Shown in pieces: positions 52,529-61,203 of a DNA stretch of 64,000 nucleotides. The DNA is from Pontibacter aquaedesilientis (GTDB lineage: Bacteria; Bacteroidota; Bacteroidia; Cytophagales; Hymenobacteraceae). Numbering within the stretch: position 1 is the stretch's first letter; each line of letters opens with the position of its first letter. The notes below the pieces were generated by a model. It made no database searches, was not told the DNA's origin, and saw nothing but the letters and a program-made list of their open reading frames with translations. Location of the stretch: contig NZ_JACXAJ010000002.1 in the NCBI RefSeq assembly GCF_014773225.1, forward strand, positions 682,001 through 746,000, given 5' to 3'. The position numbers and the translations under genes were made by a program.

Positions 52529-53500
52529 CTATACCGACAGGATATCCACCATTTTGGTGAAGTTCGGGTTGATGAGCTTCTGTTTGGTTATGGTTTCGAT
52601 AAACGGTGTGTAAACCAGTTCTTTGTTGATGATACCGGCCATTTCGTTGGTGCGTCCTGCCAGCAGGCCTTCCACACAGGCTATACCTAGCTGACTGGCC
52701 AGCATACGGTCGGCTGCAGTAGGTGCCCCGCCGCGCTGCACGTGGCCCAGAATGGTTACTCGGGCATCCATGTTCGGGATGATCTTGGATACCTTGGCGG
52801 CAATCTCAGTAGCACTGCCCTCCTCATCGCCCTCGGCCACAATCACTATAAAAGATGTCTTGGACCGGCTCCAACCCGCTTTTAGGGTGTCGATCACATA
52901 GTCAATTGACGTGTCCGTTTCGGGGATCATCACGATTTCGGCTCCGCCGCCGATGGCGCAAGGTATGGCAATGTATCCGGAGTCACGTCCCATAACCTCC
53001 ACAAAAAACACACGCTCATGGCTGTCCGCTGTATCGCGTATCTTGTCGATGGCATCAAGGGCGGTGTTCACGGCGGTGTCGTAGCCAATCGTGTAATCTG
53101 TGCCGTAAAGGTCGTTGTCAATGGTGCCGGGCGCACCCACGGTAGGGATACCGAACTCTTCGTGAAAGATGTTGGCACCCGTAAAGGTACCGTCGCCGCC
53201 AATGGCCACCAGGCCTTCTATACCATGTTGCTGCAACTGATCATAGGCCGCCTGGCGTCCTTCCTTTGTCATGAACTCCATGCTGCGGGCAGACTTGAGG
53301 ATAGTGCCTCCTTTCTGAATGATGTTACTCACCGTCAAAGACTCCATTTTGAAGATATCGCCTTTGATCATGCCGTTATAGCCTCTTCTGATTCCGTAAA
53401 CTTCCAGACCATTGTACACGGCCGTCCGCACGATTGCCCGTATGCACGCGTTCATTCCCGGAGAATCGCCCCCTGATGTGAAAACACCAATCTTTTTCAT
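52529..53500 (-). CDS. pfkA: ATP-dependent 6-phosphofructokinase
   Basis: 323 residues, the usual length of bacterial PfkA. TSGGDSPGMNACIR (ATP binding), GGDGTFTGA, the catalytic PGTIDNDLYGTDYTIGYDTA segment, and GRDSGYIA and GHVQRGGAPTAADR, all conserved. The G-D-G-T motif indicates an ATP-dependent enzyme. It phosphorylates fructose 6-phosphate to the 1,6-bisphosphate in glycolysis; allosteric control is likely as in the family. Single gene. Confidence 0.97.
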   Translation of the reverse strand: MKKIGVFTSGGDSPGMNACIRAIVRTAVYNGLEVYGIRRGYNGMIKGDIFKMESLTVSNIIQKGGTILKSARSMEFMTKEGRQAAYDQLQQHGIEGLVAIGGDGTFTGANIFHEEFGIPTVGAPGTIDNDLYGTDYTIGYDTAVNTALDAIDKIRDTADSHERVFFVEVMGRDSGYIAIPCAIGGGAEIVMIPETDTSIDYVIDTLKAGWSRSKTSFIVIVAEGDEEGSATEIAAKVSKIIPNMDARVTILGHVQRGGAPTAADRMLASQLGIACVEGLLAGRTNEMAGIINKELVYTPFIETITKQKLINPNFTKMVDILSV

Positions 53501-53821
53501 AGGAGAAAAAATTAAATAAATATCGTTGGCTGTCTGTAAGCAGCTCTCTCAATTCAGTTAGACAGGTAATACCTGAAGGATTTTAACCTGCAAGGTATGC
53601 AAATGCTAATTTAAGAGGAAATAAAAAAAATATACAAAACTTTGACTGCTAAGATAGCAAAAACCGTATGTAAAAGCAGCAATGACGCCTGGGTATTTAT
53701 TCTATGCAAAAAAGTCCTCTTTTCCTTTCTGTAAAAGTAAGGTCGATTGCCTGAATCTGCTCAGAATATCCGTTATTTAATTGTTAATAAATCAAAACCC
53801 TTTATAAAATCTGGGAGCTGT
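53501..53821. other. Intergenic region between pfkA and the TerB-like gene
   Basis: 321 AT-rich bases between divergent starts. I see no exact TAnnTTTG box, no large hairpin and no gene. Presumably both promoters are here. Confidence 0.5.
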
Positions 53822-54250
53822 ATGTTTGGTTTTTTTGAAAGCGAGGAAGTAAAAAAGTTAAAGAGCCACATCACAAATCTCGGGGCCCTGGCCAAAGCCG
53901 ACGGACATGTGGACCCCTCCGAAATGGACTTTATCATTGCCATAGGCGAGCGGCACGGTATGAAACCGAGCGAGGTTCGCAACCTGCTGTCCCATGTGGA
54001 GGATGTGAAACCGCAGCTTCCTACAAACGACTCAGAGCGGTTTGACCAGATTTACGACCTTGTGGAAATGATGCTGGCGGACGGAATCGTGGACGAAAGC
54101 GAAATGGAGTTCTGTATCAGCATGGCGGCCCGCCTGGGCTTCAAGAAAGCCATTGTTGGCGTACTGGTCCGAAAAATTTCGGTAGGGGTGAAAGACGGCC
54201 TCTCCCGGGAAGACATCAAAAAGGAAACCCAGGCATTTCTGAACTATTAG
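53822..54250 (+). CDS. TerB-family protein
   Basis: 142 residues from ATG at 53822. All-helical, with two acidic metal-binding-type repeats: GALAKADGHVDPSEMDFIIA and EMMLADGIVDESEMEFCIS, as in TerB/DjlA N-terminal domains. No membrane segment. TerB proteins are implicated in tellurite resistance and stress signalling, with no biochemical function demonstrated for most. No other ter gene is nearby; the next gene is a small membrane protein one base away. Confidence 0.85.
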   Translation: MFGFFESEEVKKLKSHITNLGALAKADGHVDPSEMDFIIAIGERHGMKPSEVRNLLSHVEDVKPQLPTNDSERFDQIYDLVEMMLADGIVDESEMEFCISMAARLGFKKAIVGVLVRKISVGVKDGLSREDIKKETQAFLNY

Positions 54251-54251
54251 T

Positions 54252-54611
54252 TTGAATAGCACGAGAAGCGGCACGAAAAATCTGCGCTTATGGAACAGTG
54301 CGGTCCTGGTAGGGTATGCCTTCCTGCTGGTCCTGCTGGCCTTTGTGTTCTTTTCGCCTGAAATAGAGACAGCCCCCTACCGGAAACCATACCTGTCTGT
54401 GGATTTTATCGTGCGCTTTTCCGCCTTCTGGTTCGTCAGTTTTCTGCTCACGATCCTGGTATACCTCTCCAACATAAGCCTCAATTACCTCTGGCTACCC
54501 CGGGCCGACAAACTGGTGGCGGTGCGTGCCGGTAAACTGATTCTCGGGCTGGGGCTTACGGGAGCAGCCACCGTGCTAACGGTTTTGGTTCTCCTGAGCA
54601 CCTTCCGTTAA
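54252..54611 (+). CDS. Small membrane protein of unknown function
   Basis: 119 residues from a TTG at 54252; no internal ATG exists, so a non-ATG start must be used. Three membrane helices (about 14-34, 53-73 and 92-116) with charged loops. It begins one base after the TerB-like stop and is likely co-transcribed with it. No family recognised. Confidence 0.6.
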   Translation: MNSTRSGTKNLRLWNSAVLVGYAFLLVLLAFVFFSPEIETAPYRKPYLSVDFIVRFSAFWFVSFLLTILVYLSNISLNYLWLPRADKLVAVRAGKLILGLGLTGAATVLTVLVLLSTFR

Positions 54612-54618
54612 GCTGATG

Positions 54619-56379
54619 CTACATCGGCCAGAAGACCGGAACCAACAGCAGAATGACTATAATAAGCAACAAGGTTAGCGGGGATCCAATTTTTATGAAA
54701 TCCCAAAAACGGTATTTGCCCGGGCTATAGACCAAGATGCAAGCCGGCTCGAAAGGCGTAACGAGCGAAACCGAAGCAGCCAGCATAATGGCAATGGCAA
54801 AGGCTCTCGGGTCGGCGCCCACCTCTACGGCAGCCCGCAACGCCACAGGTATAATGACAAGCGCCGCCGCCGCGTTAGACATGGGTTGGGTAAGCAGGAC
54901 GGTCAGCACCACAAATCCAGCGAGTATCCCGATCTTGCCTCCCAGTGGTGCCATCACATCCACGATGCCGTGCGCCATAAAATCTGCAGCGCCTGAGTTT
55001 TCCATGGCGGTGCCAAAGGCCGTCATACCCCCGATCAGGATTAGCAGACGCCAGTCAATAGCGCTATAGGCTTTCTCGGTGCTGATGCAGCGCAGCAATA
55101 TACTGATGACGGCAGCCGATAGAAACGCGATTGACAGCGGAAGCAATTTAAGAGTGCCAGCCAGTATCGCCAACAGGAAACACCCGATTACGATCAGCCC
55201 TTTTCTTTTCTTATAGAGCACCGGCTCAAATTCATCCAGCACGGTAATGTGGTTGGAGCTTCTGATCTGATCGAAGCGCTGCGGGGAGCCCTGTACCAGC
55301 AGCACGTCTCCCATTTTAAGGCGTATACTCCCGATCTTATCCCGAAGCGTATCGCCATGGCGGGACGCGGCCAGTACCACCAGTCCGAAACGCCTCAGAA
55401 ACTCCGACTCCTTGATGGTGCGGTTGATCAGGTTCGATTGCCTGGTAACCATCACCTCTGCCAGCCTGATATTCTCCGTTTCGAGGTCTTGAGATGCCAA
55501 CACATCGGCCATGATCTTCAGCCCCTCCGTTTCTTTCACTTTCATCAAGGTGTCCACATCGCCTTCCACCAGCAAAACGTCTTGCTCGCGGATGCGTGTC
55601 CGGAAATCGGGTAAAAAATTATCCTGGCCGCGAATCACGTTCAGCATCCGGAGGTTTAGCTTGGTCAGGTCGGAGGAAAACACCAATTGCCCGATGAGCG
55701 GCGAGTCAGGCATCACCACCACTTCCGATAGGTATTTTTGCAGCTTATACTCTTCGGCAAGTTCTTGGTCATCGTAGTTTGGCAACATGCGCTGACCAAT
55801 GGTCATCATGTAGACGATACCCACCAGAAAGATGATAAAGCCTATACCTGAAATCTCGAACAGCCCGATTGGGGTCAGTCCTGACTTGGCAATGTAACCA
55901 CTTACGGCCACGTTGGTGGAAGTACCGATCAGGGTGCAGGTACCCCCAAGGATGGCAGCGTAGGCCAGCGGCATCAATAGCTTGGAAGCACTCACACTGA
56001 TGCGTTTGGACAGGCCAACGAGCGGAGTCAGGAACATGGCGGTTACAGTCGTGTTGTTCATGAAAGCCGATACTATCCCTGTCACCAGCATGATGATCAG
56101 GAGCATCAGGTTATTGCTCCGTTGTGCCAGCCGCACGAGGCGCACGACTGCGAAGTCGAGGATGCCCGTCTCCTCCAAGGCAGCACTGAGGATAAAGATA
56201 GAGGCAATGATGATGATGAAGTCACTGCTGAAGCCGGCGAAAGCTTCTTCGGGAGAGATAATGCGAAGGCTCGCCAAAATAATGAGCATAAGCAGTGTTA
56301 CCAGCTCAATAGAGATCTTCTCGGTGGCAAAAAGCACCACCGCTGTCACCAGCAACGTCAGCACAATGGCTATTTCCAT
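54619..56379 (-). CDS. SLC13-family permease with two RCK-C (TrkA-C) domains
   Basis: 586 residues. Two transmembrane halves (about 1-200 and 395-586) with LFATEKISIELVTLLMLI, FMNNTTVTAMFLTPL and NAAAALVIIPVALR (the sodium/dicarboxylate-type inner motifs), separated by two regulatory TrkA-C domains at about 205-370. This layout is that of YfbS-like carriers of the Na+/sulfate-dicarboxylate superfamily. Substrate (sulfate, phosphate or dicarboxylate) is not determinable. Convergent with the TerB pair. Confidence 0.9.
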   Translation of the reverse strand: MEIAIVLTLLVTAVVLFATEKISIELVTLLMLIILASLRIISPEEAFAGFSSDFIIIIASIFILSAALEETGILDFAVVRLVRLAQRSNNLMLLIIMLVTGIVSAFMNNTTVTAMFLTPLVGLSKRISVSASKLLMPLAYAAILGGTCTLIGTSTNVAVSGYIAKSGLTPIGLFEISGIGFIIFLVGIVYMMTIGQRMLPNYDDQELAEEYKLQKYLSEVVVMPDSPLIGQLVFSSDLTKLNLRMLNVIRGQDNFLPDFRTRIREQDVLLVEGDVDTLMKVKETEGLKIMADVLASQDLETENIRLAEVMVTRQSNLINRTIKESEFLRRFGLVVLAASRHGDTLRDKIGSIRLKMGDVLLVQGSPQRFDQIRSSNHITVLDEFEPVLYKKRKGLIVIGCFLLAILAGTLKLLPLSIAFLSAAVISILLRCISTEKAYSAIDWRLLILIGGMTAFGTAMENSGAADFMAHGIVDVMAPLGGKIGILAGFVVLTVLLTQPMSNAAAALVIIPVALRAAVEVGADPRAFAIAIMLAASVSLVTPFEPACILVYSPGKYRFWDFIKIGSPLTLLLIIVILLLVPVFWPM

Positions 56380-56593
56380 AAAAGCTCAGCTTATAAATGT
56401 CCCCTGCTTTACTCCTATAATAATAGCATAAATAATATTATAGCAATAGAGGAACTTCGGCTTTTACGTGCCAAAGCCGCCCATGATGGTGCTTTTGAAA
56501 AATATTTGTTCTGTTGCGGGGCTCAATAGTGGCGGTTAGCCTAAGCCTCTCTGCTGCGGCTTGCCACCGCGACAGGGATGGCGCAGCAAAAAC

Positions 56594-57784
56594 CTAGGCC
56601 AGCGCCTCGTCAATGGAGGTCAGGATGATGCGGCAGGCCTCCCTTATCTGCTCCTCGGTGATGGTAAGCGGCGGGGCGATGCGCATGGAGTTGTCGCAGA
56701 ACAGGAACCAGTCGGTCAGCACCCCATTGCGAATCGCCTGGTCAATGACGGCCTTCAGCACCTCAAACGACTCAAACTCCGCCGCCATCATGAGGCCTTG
56801 GTTGCGTATACCTTTGATGCGTGGGTGCACAAGCAGTTCCCGGAACAATGCGGCTTTCTGAACTACACTCTCCAATAGGTTCTCTTCGTAAATGGTTTGC
56901 AAGGTGGCCAGGGAAGCGGCACAGGAAACCGGGTGTCCGCCGAAGGTGGTCAGGTGACCCAGAATCGGATCGTTCTTGAACACCGCCATGATCTCCTGAG
57001 GCGCAACGAATGCACCAATAGGCATACCCCCGCCCATACCTTTGGCGCATAGCAGAATATCGGGTTCGATGCCAAATTGCTCAAACGCCCAGAAGGAGCC
57101 CGTGCGCCCGAAGCCAGTCTGTATCTCATCGAGAATGAGCAGAGCACCTACTTCGGTACAGCGGGCACGGAGCTGTTGCATATAGCTTATCTCCGGTACA
57201 CGAACACCCGCCTCGCCTTGCACTGTTTCGATGATGATAGCGGCCGTGCGGCTTGTAATTTGTTCCAGGTCAGGTATAGCGCCATGGCTGATGATGCGGA
57301 CATCCGGCAACAACGGACGGAAAGCGTTTTTGAAGTTCTCGCTTCCATTCACGGAAAGGGCCCCTTGTGTGGAGCCGTGGTACGCATTGCGGCAGGACAC
57401 GAACTCGGTGCGCCCGGTATAGCGTTTGGCCAGTTTCATGGCGCCCTCCACTGCCTCGGTGCCGGAGTTGAGCAGGTATACGTTGTTGAGCCGGGGAGGC
57501 AGCGTGCTGCAAAGCGCCTGCGCCAACTGTACCTGCGGACCCTGCACAAACTCACCGTACACCATCAGGTGCATGTAGCGGTCCAGTTGGTCGTGTATGG
57601 CACGCAGCACCTTGGGGTGCCGATGGCCCACGTTGCTCACGCCTATACCTGAAATCAGGTCGATGTAGCGGTGGCCGTCGCTGCCGTACATGTAAATGCC
57701 TTCTGCCTTTTCCACTTCTATCATGAGCGGAAAGTCTGATGTCTGTGCCTGGTGCTGCAGGAAAAGTTGCCTCAATGATACCAT
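56594..57784 (-). CDS. Class III aminotransferase (acetylornithine/ornithine type)
   Basis: 396 residues. PLP enzyme with LLILDEIQTGFGRTG (cofactor Asp), the Schiff-base lysine in LLCAKGMGGGMPIGAF near residue 248, LNSGTEAVEGAMKLAKRYTGR (phosphate clamp) and TTFGGHPVSCAA. Fits the AspT/OAT-like fold type I subgroup; could be an ornithine, 4-aminobutyrate or related transaminase. No arginine biosynthesis gene is adjacent. A -7 box TAACTTTG (57796 to 57789, minus) ends 4 bases before the ATG. Confidence 0.9.
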   Translation of the reverse strand: MVSLRQLFLQHQAQTSDFPLMIEVEKAEGIYMYGSDGHRYIDLISGIGVSNVGHRHPKVLRAIHDQLDRYMHLMVYGEFVQGPQVQLAQALCSTLPPRLNNVYLLNSGTEAVEGAMKLAKRYTGRTEFVSCRNAYHGSTQGALSVNGSENFKNAFRPLLPDVRIISHGAIPDLEQITSRTAAIIIETVQGEAGVRVPEISYMQQLRARCTEVGALLILDEIQTGFGRTGSFWAFEQFGIEPDILLCAKGMGGGMPIGAFVAPQEIMAVFKNDPILGHLTTFGGHPVSCAASLATLQTIYEENLLESVVQKAALFRELLVHPRIKGIRNQGLMMAAEFESFEVLKAVIDQAIRNGVLTDWFLFCDNSMRIAPPLTITEEQIREACRIILTSIDEALA

Positions 57785-57788
57785 GCCG

Positions 57789-57796
57789 CAAAGTTA
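57789..57796 (-). promoter_or_regulatory. -7 box abutting the aminotransferase start codon
   Basis: On the minus strand TAACTTTG matches TAnnTTTG exactly, with only CGGC between it and the ATG. A transcript from it would be leaderless. Confidence 0.4.
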
Positions 57797-58028
57797 GGTA
57801 ATTTTAGGGCTATCGCATCATAGCGCTCATGCTACCTGCCTCTAACAATAGCGGCGCCGTGGACAAGCCAATGCCTTATCCTGCTGATGTCGTTCCTTGC
57901 CATTCCTTCAGCGGCGCCCCCTTTTTCAGTGCCGTTTTTTTTGTTCCTCGTTTCGTCTGCTCCGTAAAAAGAGAGAAGCCAGTCATCAGGCTGGCCAGTC
58001 ATGTTTAACTTAAAAGAAGGAGGACATT

Positions 58029-58205
58029 ATGCCACAAGGAGATAAATCATCATACACCGATAAGCAGAAGCGCCAGGCTGAGCACATCGAAAAAAGCTAT
58101 GAAAAGAAAGGCGTCAGCCACGACGAGGCTGAAAAGCGTGCGTGGGCTACTGTAAATAAACAAGACGGAGGCGGCAAAAAAAGCGGCTCTGGAAGAGGGA
58201 AATAA
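58029..58205 (+). CDS. Small basic protein of the 'plasmid stabilization protein' type
   Basis: 58 residues (MPQGDKSSYTDKQKRQAEHI ... ending KSGSGRGK). It matches, from memory, a widespread family of short highly charged proteins named plasmid stabilization protein, found across proteobacteria and Bacteroidetes on chromosomes. The name does not imply a proven function. A strong Shine-Dalgarno AAGGAGG lies 6-7 bases before the ATG, unusual here. A perfect terminator follows. It stands alone between two minus-strand genes. Confidence 0.8.
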   Translation: MPQGDKSSYTDKQKRQAEHIEKSYEKKGVSHDEAEKRAWATVNKQDGGGKKSGSGRGK

Positions 58206-58233
58206 CTAACCCTGTAATCACACCAGGTATGGG

Positions 58234-58270
58234 GCAGAGGCCGGAACAGCTGTTTCCGGCCTCTGCCTTT
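58234..58270. terminator. Terminator between the small basic protein and the MBL gene
   Basis: Perfect 13-bp stem GCAGAGGCCGGAA (58234-58246) with TTCCGGCCTCTGC (58254-58266), a 7-nt loop and a short T-rich tail. It lies between convergent genes. Confidence 0.85.
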
Positions 58271-59358
58271 TACGGGTAGTTATTCGTGTGCGCGTGTGGG
58301 TCGTCCTCTTCCAGAGTGGCAGGTACGGTAGGGGGTATACCTGGCAAGGGCCTGTTATGAGAAAAAGGTCGGTTGAGACCTCTTGCTCTGTTCTTCTTAT
58401 GTTCATTGTTGTGTTTGGCGTACGCTGCCAGAGCAACACCAGCCAGGGCCACTACTCCCGCTGCCGCCAATACCTTCGGTATGGTATTGTCTGTTGCCGG
58501 GGGTACTGAAACGACGCCTTGCTCATCCGCAATAGCAGGTTGGTGCGCGTACCGTCCATGGCTAGGCACTGCCACTGTCCAGAAGTCCCTAACCAGGTTT
58601 TCGAGCTGCTGCAGAAGCTCTTGCCCTTTCATGGGCAGCCCATGCCCGGTGGCAGCCACATTTGGGTTTAGTTCCAGCAGCTTTTCTACTGAGTGACGGG
58701 CAGCGCCCCAATCCGATGTGTAATACTTGGGTGGGCCATGCACTTCCCGTTTTTGGCTCATCACCGCTAACAGCGACTCGCCGTGCCTGGTTACGAAAGC
58801 ATCCCCGGCCAGCAGTACACGGTCGCTCTCCCGGAAGAAAGACACGTGCCCCGCTGAATGCCCGGGCGTGTGTACCCAGTGCCAATCGGGTAGCCCGGGA
58901 ACAGTGCCATCTGTGGGCAGCAATTCGATGTAGTTTGGGATATTGATCGGTTTTTTCGGGTATAGGAAAGACATGTAGGCCATGGCACCACCGCCCACGC
59001 TGGGGTCGGGTGGCGGGTAGGAGGACATGCCCGTCAGGTAGGGGAGTTCAAGCGGGTGCGCGTATACTGGCACGTCCCATTCCTCCGCGAGTTCTTTTAC
59101 GCTTCCAACATGGTCGAAGTGGCCGTGGGTGAGCAGGATGGCACGCGGCCTGGTGTGCCCGAACAAACTTTGGGCAACTTTCCGGATCTTGTCGGTGCTG
59201 CCATAAAGGCCGGTGTCCACCAGAACCCAGGAGCCATCGGGTGCGCTGACAAAATAAAGGTTGACAAGCATAGTTTTTAGGCCCCATACGCCCGGTGCAA
59301 CCGGAAAGACCTGTTTGTTCTCATGGTGGGAAGTTGGGAGAGGAGAATTCATAGGCAC
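58270..59358 (-). CDS. MBL-fold metallo-hydrolase with a C-terminal membrane segment
   Basis: 362 residues. MBL core at about 15-245: LTHGHFDHVGS (HxHxDH), VHTPGHSAGHVSF, LLAGDAFV and a final GHGLPM, as in glyoxalase II-like hydrolases. After residue 300 comes one hydrophobic segment (VLAAAGVVALAGVALAAYA) and a proline-rich charged tail, suggesting a membrane-anchored enzyme. No signal peptide, so the catalytic domain is cytoplasmic unless exported otherwise. Substrate unknown. Confidence 0.88.
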   Translation of the reverse strand: MPMNSPLPTSHHENKQVFPVAPGVWGLKTMLVNLYFVSAPDGSWVLVDTGLYGSTDKIRKVAQSLFGHTRPRAILLTHGHFDHVGSVKELAEEWDVPVYAHPLELPYLTGMSSYPPPDPSVGGGAMAYMSFLYPKKPINIPNYIELLPTDGTVPGLPDWHWVHTPGHSAGHVSFFRESDRVLLAGDAFVTRHGESLLAVMSQKREVHGPPKYYTSDWGAARHSVEKLLELNPNVAATGHGLPMKGQELLQQLENLVRDFWTVAVPSHGRYAHQPAIADEQGVVSVPPATDNTIPKVLAAAGVVALAGVALAAYAKHNNEHKKNRARGLNRPFSHNRPLPGIPPTVPATLEEDDPHAHTNNYP

Positions 59359-59612
59359 GTCGCAAATTTTCGTTTCTCAATAAAGGAATAAGGCAGAATA
59401 CCTTAGTACGGGCATAGGTCCTTTGTGGCTGCCAAATATGCAGTCAAAAAGGAAAAATTGTATTGCGGTTAGATGGAAATGAAGAATGCTGATTTAGCAA
59501 AACAAAGGCACGTTATTTGTGTTTTGAAATGTAGCACCACTTGAAAAATTAATAAAGCAGGTGTTTCCTGATTGTCAGGAATTAATTATCTTTCTGAAAT
59601 TGTTACAGACTC

Positions 59613-59873
59613 ATGGTAAATCTATTTGTTCCCCCCAGCTATATGGCAGTCTACGCGAAATGCGTGGATGCGTCGATGCCTGCTTTCGAACCGGAAGAGT
59701 GGATAGAGGAAGGTAAAGTATACTCCGTCAAGCATTTCACTGAGCCCCTTAACCAAGGTGACGGTTTTGCTGTCACGATCATTGATGAAGACGGAGTAGA
59801 GATTCATCCATCTTCTTCGCACTGGAGCTTTGCCTCCACCAGGTTCGAATTGTATACGTTACATCTGAACTAA
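59613..59873 (+). CDS. Hypothetical protein
   Basis: 86 residues from ATG at 59613; an internal ATG at 59643 is possible. Beta-rich and acidic (GKVYSVKHFTEPLNQGDGFAV, IIDEDGVEIHPSSSHW), the style of a small regulatory or DUF protein. No family recognised. A terminator follows at 59904. Confidence 0.6.
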   Translation: MVNLFVPPSYMAVYAKCVDASMPAFEPEEWIEEGKVYSVKHFTEPLNQGDGFAVTIIDEDGVEIHPSSSHWSFASTRFELYTLHLN

Positions 59874-59903
59874 TATCAAATCGCGTGATATTTTCGTTAA
59901 ATC

Positions 59904-59929
59904 AAAAGGCTGCCCCGGCAGCCTTTTTT
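59904..59929 (+). terminator. Terminator after the 59613 gene
   Basis: AAGGCTGCC (59906-59914) with GGCAGCCTT (59917-59925), a tight loop and T-run. Confidence 0.88.
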
Positions 59930-59968
59930 CTTAGCCATTTTTGCCAAAGGATTTACGATTAGCCTATC

Positions 59969-60217
59969 ATGTTTACTTTAGCTGAGTTTAACAACCTCTC
60001 GCCCCGCCAGCAGGCCGGGCTAGTACTGGAGCAGGGGCGTTACCTGCATCATATTGTCAGAGGTTGGTGTAAGATCGACCTGTATTGGTTTCAGAACTTC
60101 TATGTGGAGATCTGGTTTCTGTACGACCTCAAAACCATCGGCCTGGTGCGTGTGCTCACCAACAAAGCTTCGCTCGATCCCTACCTCGCCACTATTAAAC
60201 TGAAAGTGCATACCTGA
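59969..60217 (+). CDS. Small hypothetical protein, paralogue of the gene at 2018-2269
   Basis: 82 residues (MFTLAEFNNLSPRQQAGLVL...). It shares with the product at 2018-2269 an L-x-x-G-x-YL segment, an aromatic middle ending VEIW/AEVW, IGLVR/IGLIR, and a SLDPY/ALEPY tail region. Aromatic content is high. No named family. The two copies lie 58 kb apart in unrelated neighbourhoods, so this is a dispersed family. Confidence 0.65.
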   Translation: MFTLAEFNNLSPRQQAGLVLEQGRYLHHIVRGWCKIDLYWFQNFYVEIWFLYDLKTIGLVRVLTNKASLDPYLATIKLKVHT

Positions 60218-60291
60218 GAAACCTTTGCGAAAGTCTGATTAATGTCAGGTTTTTATCCCAGTTGAGATCTGAACTATATGACATGACCATA

Positions 60292-60320
60292 TTGCAGTTG
60301 GGCATTAGTTTATACCTTTG
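60292..60320 (+). promoter_or_regulatory. Promoter of pepE
   Basis: TTG (60292-60294), 18-nt spacer, TACCTTTG (60313-60320): a full Bacteroidetes promoter 41 bases before the ATG. The -7 box is part of TATACCTTTG, so it overlaps the abundant GGTATA/TATACC word. Confidence 0.75.
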
Positions 60321-60361
60321 CGGAAGTAAAAATCAAGGGCCATTCACCATCAGAATATAGC

Positions 60362-61096
60362 ATGAAGAAAGAACAACCGAAGAAAGAGCTACTGCTGATC
60401 AGTACCTCCACTACGCATGGAACAGGCTACCTGGAACATTGCGAAGATGAGATCAAAGCGCTGCTCCAGGATCGCAAATCGGTCTTATTTATACCTTATG
60501 CCAGACCGGGAGGCATATCGCATACCGACTATACCGCCAAGGCAAAGGAGGCGTTTGAGCGTATGGGCATCACACTGACAGGTATACACGAAGCAGACAA
60601 CCCTGTAGAAGCCGTGGAGCAGGCCGAGGCTGTGTTTACGGGTGGTGGCAATACTTTTCTCCTGTTGCGGCAGCTTTACGCCAAGAAACTACTAGAACCT
60701 CTGCAGAAAAAGGTAGAGAAAGGAATGCCTTACATCGGAACAAGCGCTGGCACCAACATAGCTGGCAAGACCATTGGCACGACCAACGACATGCCGATCG
60801 TTTTCCCAAAGTCGTTTGATGCGCTGCAGCTGGTGCCTTTCAACCTGAACCCGCACTACCTGGACCCAGATCCGAACTCCACACACATGGGGGAAACCCG
60901 CGAGACGCGCATTCAGGAATTTCATGTGCATAACAGCCAGCCGGTGGTAGGTTTGCGAGAAGGCAGTATGCTGCGCGTGAAAGGGGAGAAGATGACCCTC
61001 CTAGGACACCTCTCTGCCAGAGTGTTCCTGCAAGGGCAGAAGCCTATGGAGTTTAAGCCCGGCGATGATATCAACTTCCTGATGGAAGCCTACTAA
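60362..61096 (+). CDS. pepE: Dipeptidase E (peptidase S51)
   Basis: 244 residues. The nucleophile Ser128 lies in YIGTSAGTNIAGKTI, with VFTGGGNTFLLLRQL upstream and the family's LNPHYLDPDPNSTHMGETR segment downstream that contains the catalytic His/Glu region. PepE cleaves Asp-X dipeptides in the cytoplasm; no signal peptide is present. Slightly longer than the E. coli enzyme. A full promoter lies upstream and a strong terminator follows. Confidence 0.93.
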   Translation: MKKEQPKKELLLISTSTTHGTGYLEHCEDEIKALLQDRKSVLFIPYARPGGISHTDYTAKAKEAFERMGITLTGIHEADNPVEAVEQAEAVFTGGGNTFLLLRQLYAKKLLEPLQKKVEKGMPYIGTSAGTNIAGKTIGTTNDMPIVFPKSFDALQLVPFNLNPHYLDPDPNSTHMGETRETRIQEFHVHNSQPVVGLREGSMLRVKGEKMTLLGHLSARVFLQGQKPMEFKPGDDINFLMEAY

Positions 61097-61098
61097 AC

Positions 61099-61139
61099 AA
61101 CAAGGCCCCTCTTACTTGGGTAGGAGGGGCCTTGTTACA
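61099..61139 (+). terminator. Terminator after pepE
   Basis: Perfect 13-bp stem AACAAGGCCCCTC (61099-61111) with GAGGGGCCTTGTT (61124-61136). Confidence 0.85.
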
Positions 61140-61176
61140 GAAAAAAGCACCACAAAATGCAGTGCCTTTTTTCTGT
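61137..61176 (-). terminator. Terminator of the sigma/anti-sigma operon
   Basis: Near-perfect inverted repeat ACAGAAAAAAGCAC ... GTGCCTTTTTTCTGT, lying 28 bases past the stop of the Spy-like gene; the minus-strand product ends in T-rich DNA. Confidence 0.65.
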
Positions 61177-61203
61177 TCTCACTATAATTATTTATTCACA
61201 AAA

